Assembly (NCBI RefSeq): GCF_008329905.1
Contig: NZ_CP032155.1
Coordinates: 2,790,001-2,854,000 of the forward strand
Reading direction: 5' to 3'
Length of the DNA stretch: 64,000 nucleotides
From: Mycobacterium sp. ELW1
GTDB lineage: Bacteria > Actinomycetota > Actinomycetes > Mycobacteriales > Mycobacteriaceae
The translations under genes and the position numbers were made by a program. Below are positions 34,801-44,207 of the stretch, one piece after another. The stretch's first letter is position 1, and every line of letters begins with the position of its first letter. Below the pieces are notes generated by a model. It saw only the letters and a program-made list of their open reading frames with translations. It searched no databases and was not told the DNA's origin.

Positions 34801-35500
34801 AATAACTCTCGCCACCGGTGGGATAGCCGCCACCGTTCGTGGCGATGTGAACGTGAGTGTAGTGGTTGGCGTCGTTCCCGCCGAGATTCGGCATGAGGGA
34901 CGGTTTGCCGCCATGGTCGTACATGATGCGGCGCCAGATCACGTGATTCAGCGACAGCCGGTCGGCGTTGGCCAGGGCGAACGCCGCGATCCGGTCGCCG
35001 AGCTCCTTGCCTTCGGGCGTCTGCCAATTCGGGATCATCACGTCGATGGCCAATCCCATCGGATGCCACTTCAACGAGTCGGCCCGGACGCCGCCGATGT
35101 TGTGGATCTCCGGGAAGTAGGCACTGATGAGGCGTTCGGCCAGAACCGTTTTGAGCTGCAGGCCCTGTTCGATGCCGACGCCCGCGGGTAGCGCGTGCAG
35201 GGGGGTGCGGTTGACCGCACTTCTGCTGGCCACCAACTCGGCCTGGGTCATGACGACGTAGTGCGCACCGATGGGTGCGGCGGTCAGATCCATCGGGGCC
35301 GCGGCGACCAATTCGGCACAGCATTCGACGGTGCCTGAGGTCATCCTGGCGGGGCCGGCACCGGTGCTGCCGGACAGCACGGCGGCCAACGGGAGAGCGG
35401 CCAGCGCGACCACGGCGACAGACCATCGGCGCCGGGGCCTGGCTAACCGGTGCTTTCCCACGAACGGCACTCTACCTGGACAGTTCCGGCGCACATACAC
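34793..35500 (-). CDS. Exported ARB_07466-like domain protein (possible peptidoglycan-active)
   Basis: 235 aa. A Pro/Arg-rich N-terminus then a membrane segment (VAVVALAALPLAAVLSGS) that is a signal peptide or anchor. The C-terminal domain has IHNIGGVRADSLKWHPMGLAIDVMIP and HYTHVHIA: His and Asp in an H-x6-D arrangement followed by HVH, reminiscent of LAS/M15-type zinc peptidases and of the ARB_07466-like C-terminal domain found in actinobacterial exported proteins. A cell-wall hydrolase role is possible but unproven. GTG start at 35500, with another GTG two codons later. Confidence 0.72.
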   Translation of the reverse strand: MYVRRNCPGRVPFVGKHRLARPRRRWSVAVVALAALPLAAVLSGSTGAGPARMTSGTVECCAELVAAAPMDLTAAPIGAHYVVMTQAELVASRSAVNRTPLHALPAGVGIEQGLQLKTVLAERLISAYFPEIHNIGGVRADSLKWHPMGLAIDVMIPNWQTPEGKELGDRIAAFALANADRLSLNHVIWRRIMYDHGGKPSLMPNLGGNDANHYTHVHIATNGGGYPTGGESYFG

Positions 35501-35513
35501 CGTTCGCTATCTT

Positions 35514-35529
35514 CTGGACTGGTGTCCAG
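35514..35529. promoter_or_regulatory. Palindrome upstream of the exported gene pair
   Basis: CTGGAC-TGGT-GTCCAG, 6-bp arms, 13 bp before the start at 35500. It could be an operator over the promoter. Confidence 0.35.
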
Positions 35530-35624
35530 GTCCGCGGTGAGGCGCCGGAATGTTGCTATCGAGCCGGGGTCGCGATCGGCATGGAACGCGCCGAATCGAC
35601 GCAAAAATAAGCCTTGACGTGCCT

Positions 35625-35646
35625 GTTCATCTTCTGTTCACCGAAC
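35625..35646 (+). promoter_or_regulatory. PHO-box-like direct repeat
   Basis: Two adjacent 11-nt units, GTTCATCTTCT and GTTCACCGAAC, match the direct-repeat pattern (GTTCACC plus 4 nt) bound by PhoP in Streptomyces; the mycobacterial counterpart is RegX3. A TACTAT hexamer at 35661-35666 lies where a -10 would be for a promoter reading rightwards. Confidence 0.5.
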
Positions 35647-35660
35647 CGAATCCGGACCGA

Positions 35661-35666
35661 TACTAT
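35661..35666 (+). promoter_or_regulatory. Candidate -10 of a rightward promoter
   Basis: TACTAT, 14 bp after the PHO-box-like repeat. No sense gene lies downstream on this strand; transcription would be antisense to the 3' end of the gene at 35707-36792. Confidence 0.4.
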
Positions 35667-35706
35667 CGTGATTACAGTTCGCTCAGTGGCCGTCAGATGG
35701 CGGCGT

Positions 35707-36792
35707 TCACTTCTTGAATCGGCCCGCGAATCCGCGCAGCGGCAGGTCCGCGCTCGTGATCAATCCCGGTGCGGCGGCCACCACCGCGGGAATGGCGTTG
35801 AGCGCCGGCAACCCCGTGACGGTCATGCCGATGGACGCGAACGACTCCACGTTGGACAGGTCGACGCCGGGCTTCGGGAAGATCATGTGCTTGTTGTAGA
35901 CGTACGGGTCGCCGGCGATCTGGGTGATGTAGCACCCCTTGATGTCCCAGCTCGGATCGGTGTGCGGCGTCATCTGCCACTCGAGGTGCGTCTCGACCCG
36001 CGGTACACCGTCCACCATGCCCTGGTACTTGAGGTAATTGCCGCCGAGTGAGCCCTTGGGCAGCTGGTACCAGCCGAGGTCGACGTCCTTGGTGCAGGCG
36101 CCCAGTTCGTAGGTGAACTTCACCTCGTCGAGTTCGAGGTCGAAGCAGTCGGCCATCATCAGCACGCTGTCGGCGAAGACGCGGGTGTACTTCTCGAGCA
36201 TGCCGGGCAGCGCCGGGTCGTCGACAGGCAGGCCGTAGCCGACCTCTTTCCAGGTGTCGGCCGAGTGGTGGCACGAGACGTCGACGGATTCGATGGTGGT
36301 GACGTTCTCGATCTCGGCGACGTCGGATGAACAGACCACACCCAGGATCTGGTTGACGCCGGGATTCATGCCGGTGCCGTAGAAGCTGGAGCCGCCCTTC
36401 TCACATGCCTCTTGCAGAAGCTGCGACACCTTCTTGCCGGAGTGGTGCGGATGGTTGGTGTCGCGATGCCAACCGGTGATCCAGTCCGCGGTCGTGACGA
36501 TGTTGATGCCCGCCTCGAGCACCTTGACGTAGAGGTCCTCATCGGGGAACACCCCGTGGAAGGTCAGCACATCGGGTTTGGCGGCGATGATCTCGTCGAC
36601 GGATCCTGTTGCGGTGACACCGATCGGCGCGATTCCGGCGATCTCGCCGGCGTCGCGGCCGATCTTCTCCGGGGAGTAGCAGTGCAGGCCGACCAGCTCC
36701 AGCCCGCGGTGCGCACCGATGCGCTTGATCATCTCGGTGCCGACGTTTCCGGTCGCCACCTGGAACACCCGGATCGGGTTACTGGCTGACAT
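35707..36792 (-). CDS. DapB-like NAD(P)H-dependent dehydrogenase
   Basis: 361 aa. N-terminal Rossmann fold with VFQVATGNVGTEMIKRIG (residues 8-25), then FHGVFPDEDLYVKVLEAG and a C-terminal catalytic domain. This is the dihydrodipicolinate reductase-like family, common in mycobacteria and distantly related to diaminopentanoate dehydrogenase, with no defined substrate. The ATG at 36792 has AAGGAG upstream. It overlaps the 3' end of the Rieske oxygenase gene by 14 bp, so the two form an operon and may act on the same compound. Confidence 0.85.
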   Translation of the reverse strand: MSASNPIRVFQVATGNVGTEMIKRIGAHRGLELVGLHCYSPEKIGRDAGEIAGIAPIGVTATGSVDEIIAAKPDVLTFHGVFPDEDLYVKVLEAGINIVTTADWITGWHRDTNHPHHSGKKVSQLLQEACEKGGSSFYGTGMNPGVNQILGVVCSSDVAEIENVTTIESVDVSCHHSADTWKEVGYGLPVDDPALPGMLEKYTRVFADSVLMMADCFDLELDEVKFTYELGACTKDVDLGWYQLPKGSLGGNYLKYQGMVDGVPRVETHLEWQMTPHTDPSWDIKGCYITQIAGDPYVYNKHMIFPKPGVDLSNVESFASIGMTVTGLPALNAIPAVVAAAPGLITSADLPLRGFAGRFKK

Positions 36793-37789
36793 TCGCGGGA
36801 TCTCCTTGAGGGTCGGATACATAGAACTGGTTGGCCCACTTGCGAATTGCGGTGAAGCCGTCGAATTCGGTGGTCGCGAGCGCGGGCCGGTGGGTGTAGC
36901 GCTGGTGCTGCCAAATCTGGATGTCGGCGGCGAACTGGTCGATCACGTCCTGGGCGAAGGCTTGCGCCTTGGCTTCGGCTCTGGGGCTGTCATCGCCGGG
37001 CTTGCGGCCGATGTAGACCATGAACCGGACGTCGGAGGTGAACTCGTCGACCGGGGTGACCGCGGAGATCGTGCGGTTGTCCACCATGCCCCAGCTCTTG
37101 GTGACGGCGACGCCGAGTCCGCCGTTGATGGCCTCGACGCCGCTGTTGATGTCGTCGATGATCTGGCCCTCGTCGCCTTCGAAGGTGATGGTGAAATCCA
37201 CGTAGGACACCGGCTCGTCGAAGTCGTGGCGGGTGAACAGCGGGACGATGGGCGTCTGGTGCACGAACTTGAAATGTGCGAAATCCACGCCGTTTTCGAG
37301 CACGTACTGCGGGTGCAGTTCAAGCTGCGGGCGGTACAGCCGGGCCTGCGGGTAATAGTCGGCGGCGGTCCTGTCGTCGCCGAAGTCGGCGAAGATGTCC
37401 GGTGCCTCGAAGTACGGTTCCCGACCTTCCACGTCGTGCCAGATGTACACCGACGAATTTCGCTCGACGACCGGATAGGTGGGGATCCGGCGGCCGCGAT
37501 TTGGCCTGTCCTGGTAGGGAATACAGACGTTGCGCCCCTCGTGGTTCCATTGCCAGCCGTGGAAGGGGCACTGGATCACCTCGCCGACCACCTGGCCGCC
37601 GTATCCGAGGTGGGCGCCGAGATGTTCGCAATAGGCATCCATCACGGTCAGTGCACCGGACTGCGCGCGCCAGGCGACCAGGTCGGTGTCGAAGTACTTC
37701 ATGCGGTGGACGTCGCCGACCGCGATCTCGTCGGACCACGCCACCTGGAACCAGCCGGTGGGCTTCATCGACAGGGACGGTTTCGCCAC
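36779..37789 (-). CDS. Rieske-type oxygenase, KshA-like
   Basis: 336 aa. The Rieske 2Fe-2S ligands are Cys54 and His56 (CEHLGAHLG) and Cys74 and His77 (CPFHGWQW). The catalytic domain with its mononuclear iron follows, with DFAHFKFVHQTP as the likely His pair. Length and motifs are close to 3-ketosteroid 9-alpha-hydroxylase oxygenase (KshA), which hydroxylates the steroid nucleus with the reductase KshB. No reductase gene is adjacent. The GTG start is 7 nt downstream of a consensus promoter and is leaderless. Confidence 0.9.
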   Translation of the reverse strand: MAKPSLSMKPTGWFQVAWSDEIAVGDVHRMKYFDTDLVAWRAQSGALTVMDAYCEHLGAHLGYGGQVVGEVIQCPFHGWQWNHEGRNVCIPYQDRPNRGRRIPTYPVVERNSSVYIWHDVEGREPYFEAPDIFADFGDDRTAADYYPQARLYRPQLELHPQYVLENGVDFAHFKFVHQTPIVPLFTRHDFDEPVSYVDFTITFEGDEGQIIDDINSGVEAINGGLGVAVTKSWGMVDNRTISAVTPVDEFTSDVRFMVYIGRKPGDDSPRAEAKAQAFAQDVIDQFAADIQIWQHQRYTHRPALATTEFDGFTAIRKWANQFYVSDPQGDPANVSQ

Positions 37790-37796
37790 GCTGGCG

Positions 37797-37825
37797 AGTC
37801 TAGAAAGAGATCATAGAAGTGTCAA
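37797..37825 (-). promoter_or_regulatory. Consensus SigA promoter of the KshA-like operon
   Basis: On the minus strand TTGACA (37820-37825), a 17-bp spacer, and TAGACT (37797-37802), 7 nt before the GTG at 37789. This is the best sigma-A-type promoter in the window and predicts a leaderless mRNA. Confidence 0.8.
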
Positions 37826-37836
37826 TGAATCTGGGT

Positions 37837-37842
37837 TAGGCT
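37837..37842 (+). promoter_or_regulatory. -10 hexamer of the divergent tetR promoter
   Basis: TAGGCT, ending 6 nt before the GTG at 37849. Like the opposing promoter it predicts a leaderless mRNA. An imperfect inverted repeat, AGATCAT with ATGAATCT (about 37809-37831), lies between the two and could be the repressor site. Confidence 0.55.
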
Positions 37843-37848
37843 CTCGGT

Positions 37849-38469
37849 GTGGCCGAAGCGGACAGTGCGCGACGTCGGCCGAACCGGCGGGGTTCGGCCA
37901 CGCGCGAGAGTCTGCTCGAAGCCGCGCTGACCGCGCTGGCGTCCGGTCAGCCCGGCGCGGTGTCGGCCAACCGGATCGCGAAGGACGCCGGCGCCACCTG
38001 GGGCACAGTGCAATATCAATTCGGGGATACCGACGGCTTTTGGGCGGCGGTATTGCGCTACACCGCCGAGCGGCGAGCCAACATCTTCACCCCGCCGGAC
38101 ACCTCTGCGAGCCTGCGTGAGCGGGTGGCCGGCATCATCGACACGCTCTATGACGGGTTGACGAACCGCGACTCGCGCGCGATCGAAAACCTGCGGGCCG
38201 CGCTGCCGCGGGAGCATGCCGACCTCGAGCAGCAGTATCCGCAGACCGCTGCCGAACTGTTCTCCTGGGGTCAGGGCTGGCAGGAGACCTGCCAGAAGGC
38301 ATTCGCGGACCTGCACGTCGATCCGCAGCGCATCCGGGAGATGGCCTGGCTGATTCCCGGCGCGATGCGCGGGATCGCCTCCGAGAAGCAACTCGGCAGC
38401 TACGGCGATCTCGACGCGGCCCGTCGCGGGCTCACCAACGCGATCGTCGCCTATCTCGGGTCCGCCTAG
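37849..38469 (+). CDS. TetR-family transcriptional regulator
   Basis: 206 aa. A basic N-terminal stretch (RRRPNRRGSATRESLL) leads into the helix-turn-helix ANRIAKDAGATWGTVQYQFGD (about residues 38-60). Divergent from the KshA-like/DapB-like operon with only 59 bp between start codons, so it very likely controls that operon. The ligand is unknown. Confidence 0.92.
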   Translation: MAEADSARRRPNRRGSATRESLLEAALTALASGQPGAVSANRIAKDAGATWGTVQYQFGDTDGFWAAVLRYTAERRANIFTPPDTSASLRERVAGIIDTLYDGLTNRDSRAIENLRAALPREHADLEQQYPQTAAELFSWGQGWQETCQKAFADLHVDPQRIREMAWLIPGAMRGIASEKQLGSYGDLDAARRGLTNAIVAYLGSA

Positions 38470-38509
38470 TTCCGCGCCGAGATCGACGAAATGCAGCGAT
38501 CTACTCGCA

Positions 38510-38543
38510 CTTCCTCCGCGAAACGTCGGTTTCGCGGAGGAAG
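38510..38543. terminator. Bidirectional hairpin terminator, perfect 15-bp stem
   Basis: CTTCCTCCGCGAAAC, loop GTCG, GTTTCGCGGAGGAAG. It lies in the 82-bp gap between the convergent tetR (stop 38469) and aceA (stop 38552) genes. No U-tract on either strand. Confidence 0.85.
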
Positions 38544-38551
38544 AGGCGCGC

Positions 38552-40855
38552 TCAATCCTCCTTGGCGATAAGCCGTTTCAGTGCCGCACGGTCCGGCTCC
38601 AGCAGCTCGGCAATGCGCTCCTGATTGACATCGGCGACGATGATCTCGCCGACGTCCTTGTGGACATCGCTGAAAATGCCGTGCGCCTTCATCTTGTCGG
38701 CCTGATAGATGTTGTCCTCGGTCGGCGTCACGTAGTAGACGGCGTCCGCCTTGAACCGGTGCACCATCCACAGGTGGATCAACGTCATCAGGCGCTTCTG
38801 GCGCAGCTTCTCGGCGTAGGTGTTCTGATCGCGCACCGTCAGAATGCTCCGGCCGTGCCGGTCCTTGATCGGGTCCACCAGCACATTGGCCAGCAGCTCC
38901 TGCTCGCCGCCCTGCTCCCGCTCACCCCAGATGCCGAGCTCCAGGACCTCGCCGCCCGCTCGCCGCGGCCGCAAGCTCACCCGCAGCTTCTCGCCGAGCT
39001 CGTAGTGCTCGCTCCACAGTGCCAACCAGTCTTCGAGCAGCTTCTTGGGCACTTCGGTCTGCACCAGATGCTGATGCTGGGTGGAACCCTTACCCATCGA
39101 CTTGGTGGTAGCGGTGCGGCCCGAGGACGCCGCCAGCGCGGCATCGCTGCGCGGACCGCCGACCAGCGTTTGCGGTGTGCGGTAGGGCGATTCGACCAGT
39201 CTCATCTTCCGCTGCAGGCGCGCCAGCGCCAGCATGCCGTCCTGGCGCAGGGCGGTGGCGAACTCCTCGGCAGCGACACCGTCGATCTGGTGGCCGCCGT
39301 AGGTCATGAAGTTGAAGACGAAGCCCATCTTCCCGAGTTCCTCGGGGAAGGCCCGCATCTCCTCGTCGGTCATCCCGGTGGTGTCCCAGTTGAACGAGGG
39401 GGAGAGGTTGTAGGCCAGCATCTTGTCCGGGTACACCGCATGGATGGCTTCGGCGAACTCGCGGGCGTCGGCCAGATCGGCAGTCTTGGTCTCCATCCAC
39501 AGCAGGTCGGCAAACGGCGCTGCCGCAAGGGATTTCGCGATCGCATACGGAATGCCACCGCGCACCTGGTAGTAGCCCTCGGGGGTCTTGGCCCGCTCGG
39601 GATCCCATGCCGCGTCGACGCCGAGTTCACGCGCCTTCTCCCGGGCCGCGTGCAGCGATGCGGTCTTGGCGAACTCGCGCCAGTCCGCGGCGCTCATCTC
39701 GTGCGGCTCGCCTTCGCTCTCCCGGAATGCGAGGAGTTCGGCCACCGCGTCGCCATAGGTGTCCAGCGAGGCGTCGTCCTGCCAGGCGTCGACGAATTTC
39801 GACTCGACCTTGTCGAACAATGCGTCCAGCGAATGTTCTTTACCGTCGCGCCATGCGCTGGCTTGTTCGGTGATGAGGTCGGAGATGCCCTGCCGCTGCA
39901 GCCAGGCGTCGGCCACCGCATATTCACCTTCGGGTAGCGCATAGAGCAGATGACCGTTGAGCTCGGTGACACCCGACTCGTAGAACCGGCGCACCATGGC
40001 CAGGAAGCACGACTTGTACGGCGGCACCTTGAGATTGGTCGCGCCGAGCAGGAACGGCTGGTCTCGCTCATCACCGCGGCTGTCGATGAGGTTGGCCGCC
40101 TCGGCATCGGTGCGGGCGACGATGATGCCCGGCACACCCATGATGTCGAGCTGGAAGCGGGCGGTGTTGAGTCGCTTGAGCTGCTCGTCCGACGGCACCA
40201 GCACCTTGCCGCCCTGATGGCCGCACTTCTTGGTGCCGGGGCGCTGGTCCTCGATGTGATAGCCCGCGACGCCGGCCTCAACAAATCGACGAATCAGGTT
40301 GCGCACGTGCGGGTCTCCACCGTGGCCCGTGTCGGCGTCGGCGATGATGAACGGACGGTAGTCGACGGCCGGCGTGGCCGCGCGCTGCTCGGGAGTCATC
40401 TGCAGGCGCAGGTACTGCTGGTTGCGGTCGGCGGTCAGCAGCGCGCGCACCAGGCCTGCCGCCTCCTCGGGCACCTGGCTCAGCGGGTAGCTCGCCAGGT
40501 CGGGGCCCGGGTCCTCGGTGGTCGAGCCCTTGGCCGAGGTGGCCCAGCCCCCGAGGTAGATGCCCTCGATGCCCATCCGCTTCATGGTCACCGCCTGGCC
40601 CGGCGAGTACGGCCCGAAGGTGGTGATGCTCTTCTTGGCTGCGAAGAGTTCTCGCAGCCTCTTGTAGAAGGCGGCCGACGCCTCGCGGGCGACGGTGTAG
40701 TCGACGGGGATCGTGCCGCGCTGCTCGACGACCTGGGCGGCGGTGTAGAGGCGGGTGATCCCCTCGAATCGCGGACTGTCGATGTATTGCTGGGTCTCGC
40801 TGACCGCGCGCTGATGGGGCGACTGGGTCGCTGCGTCCGCTTCGACGATGGACAT
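38552..40855 (-). CDS. aceA: Isocitrate lyase, long (ICL2/AceA2) form
   Basis: 767 aa, the length of mycobacterial ICL2 and nearly twice that of ICL1. The catalytic motif KKCGH lies near residues 208-212 ([10 protein letters not shown]), with [15 protein letters not shown] before it for Mg binding. A long insertion and a C-terminal domain of about 170 residues (from roughly 600) distinguish this form; in M. tuberculosis ICL2 the C-terminal domain binds acetyl-CoA and activates the enzyme. It cleaves isocitrate to glyoxylate and succinate, allowing growth on fatty acids and acetate. GAGGAG lies 11 bp before the ATG at 40855. Confidence 0.95.
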   Translation of the reverse strand: MSIVEADAATQSPHQRAVSETQQYIDSPRFEGITRLYTAAQVVEQRGTIPVDYTVAREASAAFYKRLRELFAAKKSITTFGPYSPGQAVTMKRMGIEGIYLGGWATSAKGSTTEDPGPDLASYPLSQVPEEAAGLVRALLTADRNQQYLRLQMTPEQRAATPAVDYRPFIIADADTGHGGDPHVRNLIRRFVEAGVAGYHIEDQRPGTKKCGHQGGKVLVPSDEQLKRLNTARFQLDIMGVPGIIVARTDAEAANLIDSRGDERDQPFLLGATNLKVPPYKSCFLAMVRRFYESGVTELNGHLLYALPEGEYAVADAWLQRQGISDLITEQASAWRDGKEHSLDALFDKVESKFVDAWQDDASLDTYGDAVAELLAFRESEGEPHEMSAADWREFAKTASLHAAREKARELGVDAAWDPERAKTPEGYYQVRGGIPYAIAKSLAAAPFADLLWMETKTADLADAREFAEAIHAVYPDKMLAYNLSPSFNWDTTGMTDEEMRAFPEELGKMGFVFNFMTYGGHQIDGVAAEEFATALRQDGMLALARLQRKMRLVESPYRTPQTLVGGPRSDAALAASSGRTATTKSMGKGSTQHQHLVQTEVPKKLLEDWLALWSEHYELGEKLRVSLRPRRAGGEVLELGIWGEREQGGEQELLANVLVDPIKDRHGRSILTVRDQNTYAEKLRQKRLMTLIHLWMVHRFKADAVYYVTPTEDNIYQADKMKAHGIFSDVHKDVGEIIVADVNQERIAELLEPDRAALKRLIAKED

Positions 40856-41304
40856 AGGTCTCACGCTCCTCGCTGAGCTGTTCCCGCGCCGGCGACACCC
40901 CCGGGCGGCACAGTCGATTATCCCGACTCCACCGCTAACCGGAGCGGCTTTGGGGCCAGTTCTGGATACCGTCAGCATCCGGTCGGCGTCCGTCACCCGC
41001 CCATGGTCGGCGCTGCACGTGCAGAGCAAATATTGCAAAGGCAAATTCCCACCCCTATCGGCGGCATTGGTGGCGCACATTACTGGGCACGGAATTGCCT
41101 GGGCACCTGCGTATTTCACCGCGTGAATTCGCTCGGCCTATATTGACGACGATGCAACGAGAATTGCTGAATTAACGATATGGCTAATTGCGCGAATGGC
41201 GACCACTCGACTCTGAAATCAGGTACATTCCTGTGGTCCACATCACTGGCCACGGCCGGGAGGTGCGCTCGTTCGCTTGGGTCGGGGTTGAGGAGGGGCT
41301 GGAA
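40856..41304. promoter_or_regulatory. Divergent regulatory region between aceA and an MceA-type gene
   Basis: 449 bp with no convincing gene. It is locally AT-rich at 41020-41200. A segment around 41026-41046 (GCAAATATTGCAAAGGCAAA) has repeated GCAAA elements like the RamB-type sites that control glyoxylate genes. A 17-bp near-repeat, CACATTACTGGGCACGG and CACATCACTGGCCACGG, is at 41076-41092 and 41239-41255. These are candidate regulator sites and not proven. Confidence 0.45.
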
Positions 41305-42504
41305 GTGAACTGGCGCGACCGTCCGCCGTTGAAGGCCGCCGGCTTGATATTTCTTGCCGTGATCGTCCTGGTCCTGTCGTTGGTTTACCTGCAGTTTCGC
41401 GGCGACCTGTCACCGCGGGCGACGTTGACGATGGTCTCCGATCGCGGCGGCCTGGTGATGGACACGGGTTCGAAGGTCACCTTCAACGGAGTGGTGATCG
41501 GCCGGGTCATCAATGTCAGCTCCGGTGAGCGCGATGGAAAGAACATTGCGCGGCTGAGGCTCGACGTCGAGCCTCGCTATTTGGCCTACATCCCCGCCAA
41601 CGTGCACGCCGACATCAAGGCCACCACGGTCTTCGGCAACAAATACGTCGCGCTGTCGACACCGAAGAACCCGGTGTCGGCCCGTCTGACGACGTCTGAC
41701 GTCATCAACGCCTCCACCGTCACCACGGAGTTCAACACTCTTTTCGAGACGGTCACGTCGATCTCCGAGAAGGTGGATCCGGTCAAGCTGAATCTGACCC
41801 TGTCCGCGGCGGCGGAAGCGCTGAACGGGCTGGGCACCAAGTTCGGCCAGTCGATCGTCAACGGGAACTCGGTGCTCGACGACATCAACCCGCAGATGCC
41901 GCAGATCCGCCGCGACATCCAGCGACTGGGCGATCTGGCCGACGTCTACACCAAGGCCAGCCCCGACCTGTGGAATGCGCTCGACCACGCGGTGGTGACC
42001 GCGAACTCGCTCAACGGCCAGCAGCACGACATCGATGCGGCGCTGCTCGCCTCCATGGGGTTCGGCAATACCGGCGCCGATGTCTTCGAGCGCAGCAAGC
42101 CGTACTTCATTCGCGGGATGGCGGATCTGGTGCCCACCACCCAGCTTCTCGACACCTACAGCCCGGAACTGTTCTGCGGCATTCGCAACATCGCACAAGC
42201 GGCGCCCAGTGCACTGGATGCCTTCGGCGGCAACGGATATTCACTCAGCACGATGACCGAGATCCTCGGCGCGCCGAATCCCTACGTGTACCCGGACAAC
42301 CTGCCCAGGACCAACGGTAGGGGTGGTCCGGGCGGAGCGCCCGGGTGCTGGCAGACGATCGACCGCAATTTCTGGCCGGCTCCCTACCTGGTGATGGATG
42401 ACGGCGCCTCGATCGCGCCGTACAACCACTTCGAACTCGGCCAGCCTTTGCTCACCGAGTACGTGTGGGGGCGGCAGGTCGGCGAGAACACCATCAATCC
42501 CTGA
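41305..42504 (+). CDS. MCE-family protein, MceA-like, outside an mce operon
   Basis: 399 aa. The GTG at 41305 has AGGAGG 8 bp upstream. One membrane helix at residues 12-33 (LIFLAVIVLVLSLVYL) anchors it, then the MCE/MlaD domain: RATLTMVSDRGGLVMDTGSKVTFNGVVIGRV, residues about 40-70. A helical region (ISEKVDPVKLNLTLSAAAEAL) follows, then a C-terminal part with FCGIRNI. MCE proteins form lipid- or sterol-import complexes with YrbE permeases, but no yrbE or other mce genes flank it, so it may substitute into another complex. Confidence 0.88.
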   Translation: MNWRDRPPLKAAGLIFLAVIVLVLSLVYLQFRGDLSPRATLTMVSDRGGLVMDTGSKVTFNGVVIGRVINVSSGERDGKNIARLRLDVEPRYLAYIPANVHADIKATTVFGNKYVALSTPKNPVSARLTTSDVINASTVTTEFNTLFETVTSISEKVDPVKLNLTLSAAAEALNGLGTKFGQSIVNGNSVLDDINPQMPQIRRDIQRLGDLADVYTKASPDLWNALDHAVVTANSLNGQQHDIDAALLASMGFGNTGADVFERSKPYFIRGMADLVPTTQLLDTYSPELFCGIRNIAQAAPSALDAFGGNGYSLSTMTEILGAPNPYVYPDNLPRTNGRGGPGGAPGCWQTIDRNFWPAPYLVMDDGASIAPYNHFELGQPLLTEYVWGRQVGENTINP

Positions 42505-42548
42505 GGCGCTTAGCGGAATCGGCGCGTGCGCTCGGGGCCCGAGGTTAA

Positions 42549-42755
<207 letters not shown>

Positions 42756-44204
42756 TTGGCCGGGCAGGAGGTGTCCGGCGAACCCACGCTGCGCCGGACC
42801 CTCAACGTCTGGTCGGCGGTGGGTGTGTCGGTTGCTCTCATGGCGCCGTCGATGGCCGTCAACATCAATCCGCAGGCAACAGCCACCGCCGTCGGTCGTG
42901 CCGTTCCACTGGCATTCCTGTTGGCGACCGTCGGCGTGCTGCTGATCGCCCACACGTTCGTCCGGCTCGCGCAACGGTTCAGCCACGCCGGCAGTGTGTA
43001 CGCCTTCGTCGGCGTCACGCTCGGACCCCGGGCGGGCAGTGTGGCCGGTTGGCTGAATGCGGGGACCTACGTGTTCTTCGGTGCGGTGACCGCGACCGCG
43101 GCGGGCATCTTTCTCACCGATCTGGTTCGAAAAGTGGCCGCTCCCAAAGAGTTACCGGATTGGCTGGCGTTCGTGTTCGCGTGGCTGGTGCTCGCCGCGG
43201 TGTGGTGGCTCGCGGCCCGCGAGATCAAAGGCGGAGCCACAGTCCTCCTGGTTACCGAAGGACTGACGGTCATGCTCATCCTGGTGGTGGCCGCGATCAC
43301 GCTCGGCAAGGTGATCGCCGGACGCACTCCTGGCGGTCAGCACCTGGACCTGTCGGTGTTCACCGTGGCCCCCGGTACCTCGGTGTCGACGGTGTTCCTC
43401 GGAATCGTCTTCGGTTTCCTGTCTTTCGCCGGCTTCGAGGCAGCGGCGACGCTCGGTGAGGAGACCGAGGCGCCGCGGCGCAACATTCCCCGGGCCATCC
43501 TCGGTACCGCACTGTTCGGCGGGGTGTTCTTCGTGGCCATCACGGCGATCGAGATGATGGCATTCGGCACGGATGCTGCCGGGGTAACGGCATTCGGCAG
43601 ATCCGACGCTCTGATGGGTGATCTTGCCCAGCAGTACGTCGCCTCGTGGCTGTCCTACGTGATCGTCGTCGGCGCGACGTTCAGCGCGGCGGCCTGCTGC
43701 CTGGCCAGCGTGGTGGGTGCGAGTCGGCTGCTGTTCGCGCTGAGCAGAGACGGCATCGGACCGGCCGTGCTGGCGGCGGTGCATCCCCGCCGCAACGTCC
43801 CGCAGGTGGCGGCGGCGACGGCGGTGGCAGCGGTGTTCGCGATCCAGGCCATCGGCTGGGTTGTCTTGCGGGCGCGTCCGTTCGACGTGTTCACCATCGC
43901 GGCCACAGCGGGCACGCTCATCTTGCTGGTGGCATACGGGCTGGCCACACTGGGAGCCATCCGGCTGTTGTTCCTCGCGCGTGACAATCAGATTCGCAGG
44001 TGGGAGGTGATCCTGCCGTTGCTCGGCCTGGCCCTTCTGGGATACACCCTGTACCGCAACGTGATCCCGTGGCCGCACGGCAGCGCGCTGTGGGGGCCGT
44101 GCCTTGCTCTTGCGGTCCTGGCGCTGGTCGTGGCGGGCGTACTTGCGCGGCCCGCCGCTGCCCGTGAGGCAGGATCGAAACTCATAGCCCAACAAGGATT
44201 TTGA
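42756..44204 (+). CDS. APC-family amino-acid permease
   Basis: 482 aa with about 12 membrane segments. LNVWSAVGVSVALMAPSMAVNIN, SHAGSVYAFVGVTLGPRAGSVAGW and FGFLSFAGFEAAATLGEETEAPRRNIPRAI are APC-superfamily signatures. The TTG at 42756 directly follows the ferredoxin stop; a GTG at 42771 is an alternative start. Substrate unknown. Confidence 0.88.
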   Translation: MAGQEVSGEPTLRRTLNVWSAVGVSVALMAPSMAVNINPQATATAVGRAVPLAFLLATVGVLLIAHTFVRLAQRFSHAGSVYAFVGVTLGPRAGSVAGWLNAGTYVFFGAVTATAAGIFLTDLVRKVAAPKELPDWLAFVFAWLVLAAVWWLAAREIKGGATVLLVTEGLTVMLILVVAAITLGKVIAGRTPGGQHLDLSVFTVAPGTSVSTVFLGIVFGFLSFAGFEAAATLGEETEAPRRNIPRAILGTALFGGVFFVAITAIEMMAFGTDAAGVTAFGRSDALMGDLAQQYVASWLSYVIVVGATFSAAACCLASVVGASRLLFALSRDGIGPAVLAAVHPRRNVPQVAAATAVAAVFAIQAIGWVVLRARPFDVFTIAATAGTLILLVAYGLATLGAIRLLFLARDNQIRRWEVILPLLGLALLGYTLYRNVIPWPHGSALWGPCLALAVLALVVAGVLARPAAAREAGSKLIAQQGF

Positions 44205-44207
44205 TGA

